From: Pseudomonadota bacterium
GTDB lineage: Bacteria > Pseudomonadota > Gammaproteobacteria > Burkholderiales > Burkholderiaceae_C
DNA: 14,784 bases
NCBI GenBank assembly: GCA_023460715.1
Contig: JAEWPH010000013.1
Span: 1-14,784 of the forward strand
Direction of reading: 5' to 3'
Part shown: positions 7,615-13,858 of the stretch, one piece after another
Layout of the letters: each line of letters starts with the position of its first letter
Position numbering within the stretch: position 1 is the first letter of the stretch
Translations under genes and position numbers: made by a program
The notes under the pieces: generated by a model
Seen by the model: the letters and a program-made list of their open reading frames with translations, nothing else
What the model was told of the DNA's origin: nothing
The model's database searches: none

Positions 7615-7650
7615 AAAAAAAGCAGGCACGGACTGCGCTGCAGCCCATGC
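7615..7650 (-). terminator. Intrinsic terminator inside the gene cluster
   Basis: Read on the minus strand, 7650-7640 (GCATGGGCTGC) pairs with 7636-7626 (GCAGTCCGTGC) as an uninterrupted 11-bp RNA stem with two G-U pairs and the loop AGC. After CTGC comes a run of seven T (7621-7615). It lies right after the stop of the YcaC-like gene and before the amidohydrolase start at 7577. This suggests partial termination within the group. Confidence 0.75.
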
Positions 7651-7658
7651 CTATGTCA

Positions 7659-8336
7659 TCAACCCTCGTGGGCGTTGAACATGGTTTTCGCGTACGTGAT
7701 GCCCAGGCCATAGCCGCCGCCGAACTTCTTGGCGATGCCGGTGGTCATGTCGTAGGTGTCGCCACGGGCCCAGTCGCGCTGCATTTCCAGCAGGTACTGC
7801 AGGGCGGTAATGGGCTGCGCGCCGGCCTGGACCATGCGCTCCATGGCGCGGTTGTGGGCTTCGGTGGAGATGTCGCCGCAGGCATCGGCGATCACGAACA
7901 CCTCGAAGCCCTGGTCGATGGCCGACAGGGCCGGGCCGACGATACACACGCTGGTCCACAGGCCGGCCAGCACGATGCGGGGCTTGCCGATCTCGTTCAC
8001 CTTCTTGATGACGGCTTCGTCTTCCCAGGTGTTCATGGACGTGCGGTCCAGCAGGGCCTGGCCGGGGAACGGTGCGGTCACTTCGTCGAACATTGGGCCG
8101 GAGAAGCTCTTTTCGGCCACCGTGGTCAGGATGGTCGAGGCGCCGAAGCCGGCGGCGGCCGAGGCCACCAGGGCGGCGTTGGAGCGCAGCTGCACCGGGT
8201 CGATGGAGTGCGTGGCGAAGGCCATCTGCGACTGGAAGTCGATCATGATCAGCGTGTGGTCATGCGGGTTCAGCAGCTTGGCGCCGGGCTTGGCGACGGC
8301 GACGGGACGGGCGATGGAAGCGTTGGCGTTGGTCAT
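7659..8336 (-). CDS. YcaC-like isochorismatase-family cysteine hydrolase
   Basis: Predicted cytoplasmic hydrolase of 225 residues in the isochorismatase-like superfamily. The catalytic aspartate is D33 in LIMIDFQSQM and the nucleophile is C131 in LAGLWTSVCIVGPALSA. The position of the superfamily lysine appears to be taken by R98 (LLDRTSMNTWED), as I recall in YcaC (ARPGEINAW). DVFVI-type and AMERMVQAGAQPIT segments also match the YcaC subgroup, whose natural substrate is not established. The ATG at 8336 has AGGAG six bases upstream. The gene follows pirin across a 106-base gap with a GC hairpin and an A/G-rich leader, and is followed by a terminator, so it may form its own unit as well as part of the cluster. 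Nicotinamidase or N-carbamoyl-type activity is possible but unsupported. Confidence 0.9.
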   Translation of the reverse strand: MTNANASIARPVAVAKPGAKLLNPHDHTLIMIDFQSQMAFATHSIDPVQLRSNAALVASAAAGFGASTILTTVAEKSFSGPMFDEVTAPFPGQALLDRTSMNTWEDEAVIKKVNEIGKPRIVLAGLWTSVCIVGPALSAIDQGFEVFVIADACGDISTEAHNRAMERMVQAGAQPITALQYLLEMQRDWARGDTYDMTTGIAKKFGGGYGLGITYAKTMFNAHEG

Positions 8337-8347
8337 GGAAGGCTCCT

Positions 8348-8407
8348 GAAATCAAAGGTTAAGAAAGTAAAAAGACAGGGAAAAAACGACGGGGAAACAG
8401 GGAAATT
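8348..8407 (-). promoter_or_regulatory. AT-rich, strand-biased leader with a 9-bp direct repeat
   Basis: This spacer is strikingly low in GC compared with its surroundings and about 80 percent purine on the plus strand, so the leader of the hydrolase gene is pyrimidine-rich. ACAGGGAAA occurs at 8375-8383 and again at 8397-8405, 22 bases apart. It could carry a promoter or protein-binding site for the hydrolase gene. I cannot name -35/-10 boxes with confidence. Confidence 0.4.
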
Positions 8408-8415
8408 CGGCGGGC

Positions 8416-8437
8416 CGGGCGGGGCTTCCCCCGCCCG
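8416..8437 (-). terminator. Perfect 9-bp GC hairpin after the pirin gene
   Basis: CGGGCGGGG (8416-8424), loop CTTC, and CCCCGCCCG (8429-8437) form an all-GC stem six bases past the pirin stop. The T-rich tract typical of an intrinsic terminator does not follow directly; T runs occur only some 30 bases later. It may be a weak terminator, a Rho-linked 3' end or an mRNA-stabilising hairpin between the two genes. Confidence 0.5.
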
Positions 8438-8442
8438 TTACC

Positions 8443-9168
8443 TCAATGGGGCATGGTGGGCAGCTCGTTGGGGCGCAGGTCGAACACCAGCACCTCGGCG
8501 TTTTCGCCCTTGGCGAAGTGCAGGTCGCCGGCGTTGCGGATGCGGGCGCCGTCGCCTTCGTCCAGCCGCTCGCCGTTCACTTCGACGCTGCCGCGGGCCA
8601 CGTGCACATAGACGTTGCGGTTGGCACCGATGGCCAGGTCGGCCGATTCATCCCCGTTGAACAGGCCGGCGTAGACCCGGGCGTCCTGGTGCACGGCCAG
8701 CGAACCGTTCGTGCCTTCCGGCGAGATGATCTGGCGCAGCTGGCCGCGCTTGTCGGCTTCGGTGAAGTGCACCTGCTGGTAGCGGGGCTGGGCACCGACC
8801 TTGTTCGGCACGATCCAGATCTGCAGGAAGTGCACGGGCTCTTCGGCCGAGTGGTTGAACTCGCTGTGCTGCACGCCGGTGCCGGCGCTCATCATCTGCA
8901 CGTCGCCGGGACGGATCACCGAGCCCGTGCCCATCGAATCCTTGTGTTCCAGCGCGCCTTCCAGCACGTAGGAGAAGATTTCCATGTCGCGGTGGGCATG
9001 GGTGCCGAAGCCCTTCGAAGGCGTCACGCGGTCGTCGTTGATGACCAGCAGGTCGGAGAAGCCTTGCTGGTTGGCATCGCGGTAGTGGCCGAACGAGAAC
9101 GTGTGGCGGGAGTGCAGCCAGCCGTGGTTGGCGTTGCCGCGGTGGTGGGCTTTGCGGATGTCGAGCAT
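8443..9168 (-). CDS. Pirin-family protein (YhhW-like bicupin)
   Basis: Predicted cytoplasmic bicupin of 241 residues. The N-terminal cupin keeps all four metal ligands expected from E. coli YhhW: H57 and H59 in GFGTHAHRDMEIFSYVLEG, and H101 and E103 in AGTGVQHSEFNHS. YhhW and human pirin have quercetin 2,3-dioxygenase activity in vitro, and pirins are associated with redox and oxidative stress responses. The length is normal. The ATG at 9168 has AAAGGA eight bases upstream. It is the first gene of the minus-strand group and diverges from the LysR gene, the same arrangement as yhaK and yhaJ in E. coli. Unlike YhaK, as I recall it, this protein has intact metal-binding residues and so may be catalytic. 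The natural substrate is unknown. Confidence 0.92.
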   Translation of the reverse strand: MLDIRKAHHRGNANHGWLHSRHTFSFGHYRDANQQGFSDLLVINDDRVTPSKGFGTHAHRDMEIFSYVLEGALEHKDSMGTGSVIRPGDVQMMSAGTGVQHSEFNHSAEEPVHFLQIWIVPNKVGAQPRYQQVHFTEADKRGQLRQIISPEGTNGSLAVHQDARVYAGLFNGDESADLAIGANRNVYVHVARGSVEVNGERLDEGDGARIRNAGDLHFAKGENAEVLVFDLRPNELPTMPH

Positions 9169-9350
9169 GGTTTCAGTCCTTTCTTCAATCGATGGGATTC
9201 ACACTGGGCCTTGGGGGCCTGTTGCCTGGATTTCTCTCGGCTTCAGTGCTGCGGTGAATGAAGTATCTGGCGCCTTGACGCCGATCAGGTTGAAACGTTT
9301 GGGCCGCAATCATCGATAATTTCGATGATCCAAATCAAGGCGGTTTTGCC
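9169..9350. promoter_or_regulatory. Divergent promoter region of the pirin and LysR genes
   Basis: This 182-base spacer holds both promoters and the palindrome at 9309-9329. On the plus strand TTGAAA (9290-9295) and GATAAT (9315-9320) are spaced by 19 bases, a possible but wide promoter for the LysR gene; the second box overlaps the palindrome, which fits autorepression. No convincing promoter was recognised for the pirin direction. Confidence 0.55.
9309..9329. promoter_or_regulatory. LysR-type operator palindrome
   Basis: ATCATCGA (9309-9316) and TCGATGAT (9322-9329) are exact reverse complements around TAATT. The core TCGATAATTTCGA fits the T-N11-A rule for LysR-family binding sites. It lies 21 bases before the LysR start codon and about 140 bases from the pirin start, the usual place for a site that represses the regulator's own gene and activates the divergent one. 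Confidence 0.75.
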
Positions 9351-10253
9351 ATGCTGAAACTCTCCCTGGAAGCCATCGAACTGGTGGACGCCATCGCCCG
9401 GCACGGCTCGTTCGCCGGGGCTTCCGAACGGCTGCACAAGGTGCCGTCCACCATCTCGTACGCCATCGCCAAGCTGGAGGAACAGCTGGGCTTTGCCCTG
9501 TTCACCCGCAACGGGCCGCGCGTGACGCTCACCCCCGCCGGGCAGGAAATGATCAAGGAGGGCCGCTGGCTGCTGGTGGGCGCCAAGCAGCTGGAATCGC
9601 GCATGCGGCAGATCGCCACGGGCTTCGAGTCCGAGGTGCGGCTGGTCCACGATTCGCTGATTCCCACGCACGCCTTCAACCAGGACATCTGCGCGTTCGA
9701 AGACCTGAACTGCGGCACGCGCCTGCGCATCGGCTGCGACGTGATGACCGGCACCTGGGAGGCCCTGCGCGAGGGCCGCGCCGACATCGTGGTGGCGGCC
9801 GGGGAAGGCCCGGCCGGCGGCGGCTACAAGGCCGTGCCGGTGGGCACGCTGCAGTTCGTGTTCTGCGTGACGGCCACGCACCCGCTGGCCCAGCTCAAGC
9901 GTCCGCTCACGCGCGGCGACCTGCTGGAGCACACGGCCGTGGTGGTGGGCGACGGCGCACGGTCATCGAACGACCGGACCATCGGCCTGCTTTCGGGGCA
10001 GCGCCGCATCATCGTGCCGCACATGCACGCCAAGATCGCCGCGCAGGCCGCCGGCCTGGGACACGGCTTCCTGCCCCGCGCCTGCGTGCGCACCGAACTG
10101 GAAACCGGCATCCTGGTGGAATTGGAGGTGGAGGCCCCGCGTCCGGACGAGCCTTTCTTCCTGGCCTGGCGGCCAGAGCACATGGGCGAGGCGCTGAAGT
10201 GGTGGCGCCAGCGCCTGGACCGGCCGCTGCTGCCGGGCATCCTGCCGTTTTGA
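9351..10253 (+). CDS. LysR-family transcriptional regulator, YhaJ-like
   Basis: Predicted DNA-binding regulator of 300 residues. The N-terminal winged helix-turn-helix covers about residues 4-62 (LSLEAIELVDAIARHGSF, then VPSTISYAIAKLEEQLG), and the rest is the LysR effector-binding domain. Several stretches recall E. coli YhaJ, compared from memory: VPS-SY--KLEE-L, TWEALREGRADIVVAA and AWRPEHMGEALKWW. YhaJ activates yqjF in response to dinitrotoluene breakdown products and is divergent from the pirin gene yhaK. The gene has AAGG ten bases before ATG 9351, and the palindrome at 9309-9329 is immediately upstream, suggesting autoregulation and control of the pirin-to-MFS group. The effector is unknown, but an aromatic or quinone-like compound is a reasonable guess. 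Confidence 0.92.
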   Translation: MLKLSLEAIELVDAIARHGSFAGASERLHKVPSTISYAIAKLEEQLGFALFTRNGPRVTLTPAGQEMIKEGRWLLVGAKQLESRMRQIATGFESEVRLVHDSLIPTHAFNQDICAFEDLNCGTRLRIGCDVMTGTWEALREGRADIVVAAGEGPAGGGYKAVPVGTLQFVFCVTATHPLAQLKRPLTRGDLLEHTAVVVGDGARSSNDRTIGLLSGQRRIIVPHMHAKIAAQAAGLGHGFLPRACVRTELETGILVELEVEAPRPDEPFFLAWRPEHMGEALKWWRQRLDRPLLPGILPF

Positions 10254-10455
10254 AGGCGCCGCGACGGCCTGGGCCCGCCACAAGCCATGGGGGCCGCCCT
10301 GAAAGGCTGGGCCCGTCGCATCTAGCGCGATGGCGTCACCCTATTCCATCGGGCGGAGGCGGTGGACGCCAAAAGCGCCAAACGCTATTCATTCAATAGC
10401 AAACAGCGCTTACCCATAAAGCGCCAGAGGCCGATTTTCCTCCTGACCAGCCGCA
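10254..10455. other. Convergent intergenic region holding a repeat copy
   Basis: The LysR gene and the Hsp31-like gene converge on this 202-base spacer. The only clear structures are the repeat at 10384-10438 and a weak, widely spaced inverted pair, GCGACGG (10261-10267) with CCGTCGC (10313-10319). No gene was seen. Confidence 0.6.
10384..10438 (+). repeat. Copy B of the AATAGC/GCGCCAGAG intergenic repeat
   Basis: It opens with GCTATT (10384-10389), spacer CATTC and AATAGC (10395-10400), an exact 6-bp inverted repeat. The body is AATAGC, 4 bases, AGCGC, 11 bases, GCGCCAGAG, one base, CCGATTT (10395-10437). The copy at 12496-12538 has the same conserved blocks at identical spacing. The conserved GCGC blocks can pair, so it may terminate both converging genes. 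Confidence 0.75.
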
Positions 10456-11136
10456 TCACTTCAGCAACTGCAGCAGCGCCTTGGCGGCCGGCTCGGACGA
10501 TGCGGGGTTCTGCCCCGTCACCAGCAGGCCGTCGGTCACCACGAAGGGGGCCCAGTCGGCGCCCTTGGCGTATTCGCCGCCGTTGGCCTTGAGCATGTCC
10601 TCGACCAGGAACGGCACGATCTGGGTGAGCTGCACGCCCTCTTCCTCGGTGTTGGTGAAGCCCGTCACCTTGCGGCCTTTGACCAGCGGTTCGCCGCCGT
10701 GCGCCTTGGTGTGGCGCAGCACGCCGGGCGCGTGGCAGACCAGGGCCAGCGGCTTCTGGGCGGCGAAGGTTTGCTCGATCAGCGCGATGGACTGCGCGTC
10801 TTCCGCCAGGTCCCACAGGGGGCCGTGGCCGCCGGGATAGAAGACGGCGTCGAAGTCTGCGGCTTTCACGCTGGACAGCGGCACGGTGGTGGCCAGGTGC
10901 TTCTGCGCCTCGGCATCGGCCTTGAAGCGGCGGGTGGCTTCGGTCTGGGCGTCGGGCTCGTCGCTCTTGGGGTCCAGCGGGGGCTGGCCGCCCTTCGGCG
11001 AGGCCAGCGTGATCTGCGCACCGGCGTCCTTGAAGGCGTAGTACGGCGCAGCGAATTCTTCCAGCCAGAAACCGGTTTTCTTGCCGGTGTCGCCGAGCTG
11101 GTCGTGAGAGGTCAGAACCATGAGGATGTGGGCCAT
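10456..11136 (-). CDS. DJ-1/PfpI superfamily protein, Hsp31 glyoxalase III-like
   Basis: Predicted cytoplasmic protein of 226 residues with the class I glutamine-amidotransferase-like fold. The nucleophile elbow is LALVCHAPG with C134 and H135; E27 in TGFWLEEFAAP takes the place of the catalytic glutamate of yeast Hsp31 (KTGVFVVEA, as I recall it). YPGGHGPLWDL, KVTGFTNTEEEG and LVTGQNPASS are also Hsp31-like. Members convert methylglyoxal to lactate without glutathione (glyoxalase III) and may act as holdases. The ATG at 11136 lacks a strong ribosome site; I kept it because MAHILMVLTS is a normal start of the fold. The yqhD homologue lies upstream on the same strand across 111 bases, so a common transcript for aldehyde detoxification is possible. 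Other activities reported for this superfamily cannot be excluded. Confidence 0.9.
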   Translation of the reverse strand: MAHILMVLTSHDQLGDTGKKTGFWLEEFAAPYYAFKDAGAQITLASPKGGQPPLDPKSDEPDAQTEATRRFKADAEAQKHLATTVPLSSVKAADFDAVFYPGGHGPLWDLAEDAQSIALIEQTFAAQKPLALVCHAPGVLRHTKAHGGEPLVKGRKVTGFTNTEEEGVQLTQIVPFLVEDMLKANGGEYAKGADWAPFVVTDGLLVTGQNPASSEPAAKALLQLLK

Positions 11137-11247
11137 GTCGGGGTCGCTTTCTTGTACAGGGAGGGGACAGCAAACAACAAACAGGCCCGCACGGTAGCAG
11201 CGTTCGCGGCTGCGCCGCTGGGCTGCACGGTGGAATGCGGTTGCGGC

Positions 11248-12408
11248 CTACAGGGCCGCTTCCAGCACGCGGCGGCTCACCTCGGGCGTCACGTCGCGGT
11301 GCTCGCCCAGCTGCGTCATGCCGTGCGCCTGCAGCTGCGCGATGACGGCATCCACCGTCTCGCCGCCCAGCCGGTAGGCCGACAGGCGGGTGGGAATGCC
11401 CAGGCTCTCGAAGAAGGCGCGCGTGCGTTCGATGGCGGCGTCGATGCGCTCGTCCTCGCTGCCTTCGCGCAGGTCCCACACGCGCTCGGCGTACTGCAGC
11501 AGCTTGGCGCGCTTGGCGTCGCGCCGCTCGTTCAGCATGGCGGGCAGCACCAGCGCCAGCGTGCGCGCGTGGTCGATGTGATGCAGCGCCGTCAGCTCGT
11601 GGCCGATCATGTGCGTCGCCCAGTCCTGCGGCACGCCCACGCCGATCAGGCCGTTGAGCGCCATGGTGGCCGCCCACATGAGCGAGGCGCGGTCGTCGTA
11701 GACGGGTTCGGGCGCGGCCACGATGCGCGGGCCCACCTCGATCAGCGTGCGCAGCAGGCCTTCGGCAAAGCGGTCCTGCACCGGCGCGTTGGCCGGGTAG
11801 GTGAGGTACTGCTCCATGGTGTGCACATAGGCATCCACCACGCCGTTGGCCAGCTGCTTGATCGGCAGGGTGTATGTCTTGGCCGGGTCCAGCACCGAGA
11901 AGCGCGGGTAGGTGTGCGGGCTGCTGAAGGCCAGCTTGGAGCCGCGCTCGCGGTGGGTGATGACGGAGCCGTTGTTCATCTCCGAGCCCGTGGCCGGCAG
12001 CGTGAGCACGGTGCCGAAGGGCAGCGCTGCGTGGATGTTACGGCCGCGCTTTTGCAAAATCTCCCATGGGTCGCCGTCGAAGCAAACCGCCGCGGCGATG
12101 AACTTGGCCGCGTCGATCACCGAGCCGCCGCCCACGGCCAGCAGAAAGTCGAAGCCGCCCTCGCGCACGCGCTGCACGGCCTGCAGGCAGGTCTCGAAGC
12201 TGGGGTTGGGCTCGATGCCGCTGAAGGTGTCGTGCACCCGCCCGTCCAGCGCCTGCCGCGCGCGCCCCAGCGTGCCCGAGCGCTCGGCGCTGGCGCCGCC
12301 CACCAGGATCAGCACCCGCGCCTGGGCGGGCACATGCTGGCCGATGTCGGCGATGCGGCCTTGGCCGAAGAGGATGCGGGTGGGGTTGTGGAAGTCGAAA
12401 TTGAGCAT
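11248..12408 (-). CDS. yqhD: NADPH-dependent aldehyde reductase YqhD (iron-containing alcohol dehydrogenase family)
   Basis: Predicted cytoplasmic enzyme of 386 residues, against 387 for E. coli YqhD, which it matches closely along its whole length from FHNPTRILFGQG to the end. YqhD reduces short-chain aldehydes such as glyoxal, methylglyoxal, acrolein and malondialdehyde with NADPH. The nucleotide motif GGGSVID is at 93-99. The metal ligands are D192 and H196 in NGVVDAYVHTMEQ, H266 in DWATHMIGHE and H280 in HHIDHA. ATG 12408 starts the protein exactly where the family starts; GGAG lies nine bases upstream. The frame is open further upstream to 12492, but that stretch does not resemble the family. 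The Hsp31-like gene follows. No yqhC-type AraC regulator is adjacent, so control differs from E. coli. Butanol dehydrogenase labels in databases refer to the same family. Confidence 0.95.
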   Translation of the reverse strand: MLNFDFHNPTRILFGQGRIADIGQHVPAQARVLILVGGASAERSGTLGRARQALDGRVHDTFSGIEPNPSFETCLQAVQRVREGGFDFLLAVGGGSVIDAAKFIAAAVCFDGDPWEILQKRGRNIHAALPFGTVLTLPATGSEMNNGSVITHRERGSKLAFSSPHTYPRFSVLDPAKTYTLPIKQLANGVVDAYVHTMEQYLTYPANAPVQDRFAEGLLRTLIEVGPRIVAAPEPVYDDRASLMWAATMALNGLIGVGVPQDWATHMIGHELTALHHIDHARTLALVLPAMLNERRDAKRAKLLQYAERVWDLREGSEDERIDAAIERTRAFFESLGIPTRLSAYRLGGETVDAVIAQLQAHGMTQLGEHRDVTPEVSRRVLEAAL

Positions 12409-12485
12409 GGCGGGCGGCTCCGGTGGAAGGGGTGCGCCCGGCCGGCCCCGCGCAGAGGGCCGAGCGCTGCAGCGCGGCCGGGATA

Positions 12486-12538
12486 CTATCAAAAAAATAG
12501 CTAGAAGCGCACGCCAGTATTGCGCCAGAGCCCGATTT
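12486..12538 (+). repeat. Copy C of the AATAGC/GCGCCAGAG intergenic repeat
   Basis: CTAT (12486-12489), a run of A, then ATAG form the short dyad at its left end. The body 12496-12538 has AATAGC, AGCGC, GCGCCAGAG and CCGATTT at exactly the same spacing as the copy at 10395-10437, while the 4- and 11-base spacers differ. It lies 78 bases upstream of the yqhD start. Confidence 0.75.
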
Positions 12539-12621
12539 GACTATCAACTCTCAAAGCCCATAGCAGGAACCATCGTGCGGACGGGCGGGCGCCGGGAGGG
12601 CGGCCGGCACCGGCGGGTGGT

Positions 12622-12635
12622 TTGACGGGGGTCAA
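12622..12635. promoter_or_regulatory. FNR/Anr-like palindrome
   Basis: TTGAC-GGGG-GTCAA is a perfect 5-4-5 dyad that agrees with the FNR/CRP-family pattern TTGAY-N4-RTCAA. It is 214 bases upstream of the yqhD start, the only gene reading away from it, which is farther than usual for direct control. It could be a chance match. Confidence 0.35.
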
Positions 12636-12789
12636 GAGGGCTCAGCCTCCGGGCTGGCAGGTGCCATCCGCCCCTTTCCGGCCGGCCTTCAGGCAACGGA
12701 AGGCAGCCGGGCGACCGCGTGCAACGGGCTGCGGCGCCCTCTGCGCAGGGCTGGCGCCAGCGCAGCCGCCACGCCGCTGCGCGGCCCGA

Positions 12790-13767
12790 TCAGTCCAGCT
12801 TCACGCCGGCGGCCTTGATGGTCTCGCCCCAGCGGCGGGACTCGGCCCGTGCCATGGCGCGGAACTGCTCGGGCGTGCCGGGCAGCGCCTCCATGCCGAA
12901 GTCCTGCATGCGCTTGGCCACGGCCGGCGTGGCCAGGGCCTGGTTGATCTCTGCGTTCAGCCGGGTGGTGAGCGCGGCGGGCAGACCCGCCGGGGCCAGC
13001 ACGCCCTGGAAGGCATAGACCTCGGTGTTCGGCACGCCGGCTTCGGCCAGCGTGGGCACGTCGGGCAGGGCCGCCACGCGGCGTGCCGAGCCGATGGCCA
13101 GCGTCCGCACCTTGCCGGCCTGGATCACGGGCAGGCCGGCCGCCAGATCCAGGAACATGCACGGCACCTGGCCGCCCATCACGTCCTGCAGCGCGGGGGC
13201 CGCGCCGCGGTAGGGAATGTGCGTCAGGAAGGTCTGCGTGCGGTTCTTGAACATCTCCATCGCCAGGTGGTGCGGCGAGCCGTTGCCGGGCGAGGCGTAA
13301 TTGAGCTTGCCCGGGTTCGCCTTGGCATAGGCGATGAAGTCCTTGAGCGTCTTCGCCGCGAAGCCCGGGTGCACCACCAGCGCCAGCGGAAAGCGCGACA
13401 GCCCGCCGATGTACGTGAAGTCCTTCTCGGGGCTGAAGGGCAGCTTGCTGAACAGGTGCTCGTTGTAGGCCAGCAAGGCGTTGTCGGCCGACATCAGCGT
13501 GTAGCCGTCCGGCTTGGCCGTGGCCACCATCTGTGCGCCGATGTTGGTGGACGCGCCGGGGCGGTTGTCCACCACGATCTGCTGGCCCAGCGGGCCGCGC
13601 ATGGCCTCGGCCATGGTGCGGGCCAGCACGTCGGTGCCGCCGCCGGCCGGGTACGGCACGACCCAGCGGATGGGCTGGTTCGGATAGTCGGCCTGGGCGA
13701 ACGCGCCCGGCGCGGCCGCTACGCCGGCCAGGGCCAGGGCGTTCTGGAGCAGGTGTCTGCGTTGCAT
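12790..13767 (-). CDS. Bug/TctC-family tripartite tricarboxylate transporter substrate-binding protein
   Basis: Predicted periplasmic receptor of 325 residues, normal for the Bug family, which is greatly expanded in Bordetella and Comamonadaceae and binds carboxylates and other small acids. The N-terminus MQRRHLLQNALALAG with AFA-QA gives a cleavable, Tat-like signal of about 25 residues. Family signatures are WVVPYPAGGGTDVLAR, VVDNRPGASTNIGAQ, KPDGYTL, GNGSPHHLAMEMF, HIPYRGAAPALQDVMGGQV and LPDVPTLAEAG. Start 13767 is chosen because AGGAGA (13776-13781) lies eight bases upstream; the ATG at 13788 would place that site inside the coding region and lengthen the protein before the signal. No TctA/TctB genes are present, so it is an orphan receptor of unknown ligand. 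It follows the TraB/GumN gene with 86 bases between. Confidence 0.93.
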   Translation of the reverse strand: MQRRHLLQNALALAGVAAAPGAFAQADYPNQPIRWVVPYPAGGGTDVLARTMAEAMRGPLGQQIVVDNRPGASTNIGAQMVATAKPDGYTLMSADNALLAYNEHLFSKLPFSPEKDFTYIGGLSRFPLALVVHPGFAAKTLKDFIAYAKANPGKLNYASPGNGSPHHLAMEMFKNRTQTFLTHIPYRGAAPALQDVMGGQVPCMFLDLAAGLPVIQAGKVRTLAIGSARRVAALPDVPTLAEAGVPNTEVYAFQGVLAPAGLPAALTTRLNAEINQALATPAVAKRMQDFGMEALPGTPEQFRAMARAESRRWGETIKAAGVKLD

Positions 13768-13775
13768 GGTGTTTG

Positions 13776-13781
13776 TCTCCT
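13776..13781 (-). promoter_or_regulatory. Ribosome binding site deciding the start at 13767
   Basis: AGGAGA on the minus strand, eight bases before ATG 13767-13765. It favours this start over the in-frame ATG at 13788. Confidence 0.75.
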
Positions 13782-13843
13782 GTGTCATGGGGATGGAAGG
13801 CGGTCCGGGCCGCCGCGCCGCGCTACTTCTTTGGCAGCTGCTG

Positions 13844-13858
13844 GCGCTTTCTGCTATT
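13844..13858 (-). repeat. Partial copy D of the AATAGC repeat, carrying a stop codon
   Basis: On the minus strand AATAGC, 4 bases, AGCGC is present with the same spacing as copies B and C, but the GCGCCAGAG.CCGATTT half is missing. The TAG within AATAGC (13856-13854) is the stop codon of the TraB/GumN gene. Confidence 0.5.

Larger units (their letters stand above)
12409..12789. other. 381-base intergenic region upstream of yqhD
   Basis: No convincing gene on either strand. It contains repeat copy C (12486-12538) and an FNR-like palindrome at 12622-12635. The remainder (12640-12789), just past the stop of the Bug-family gene, is GC-rich and shows nothing I can name. Confidence 0.6.

Noticed and set aside
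5769..8660. 963-codon open frame on the plus strand
   Set aside because: Antisense to the amidohydrolase and hydrolase genes, both of which have clear catalytic motifs. The composition is that of a GC shadow.
10261..10319. GCGACGG/CCGTCGC inverted pair as a LysR-gene terminator
   Set aside because: Only 7 bp with 45 bases between the arms and no T tract. The repeat at 10384-10438 is a better candidate.
10699..12504. 601-codon open frame on the plus strand
   Set aside because: Antisense to the Hsp31-like and yqhD genes, with no recognisable motif.
13799..13814. GGCGG-TCCGGG-CCGCC hairpin between the TraB/GumN and Bug genes
   Set aside because: A 5-bp stem in GC-rich sequence with no T tract; likely chance.
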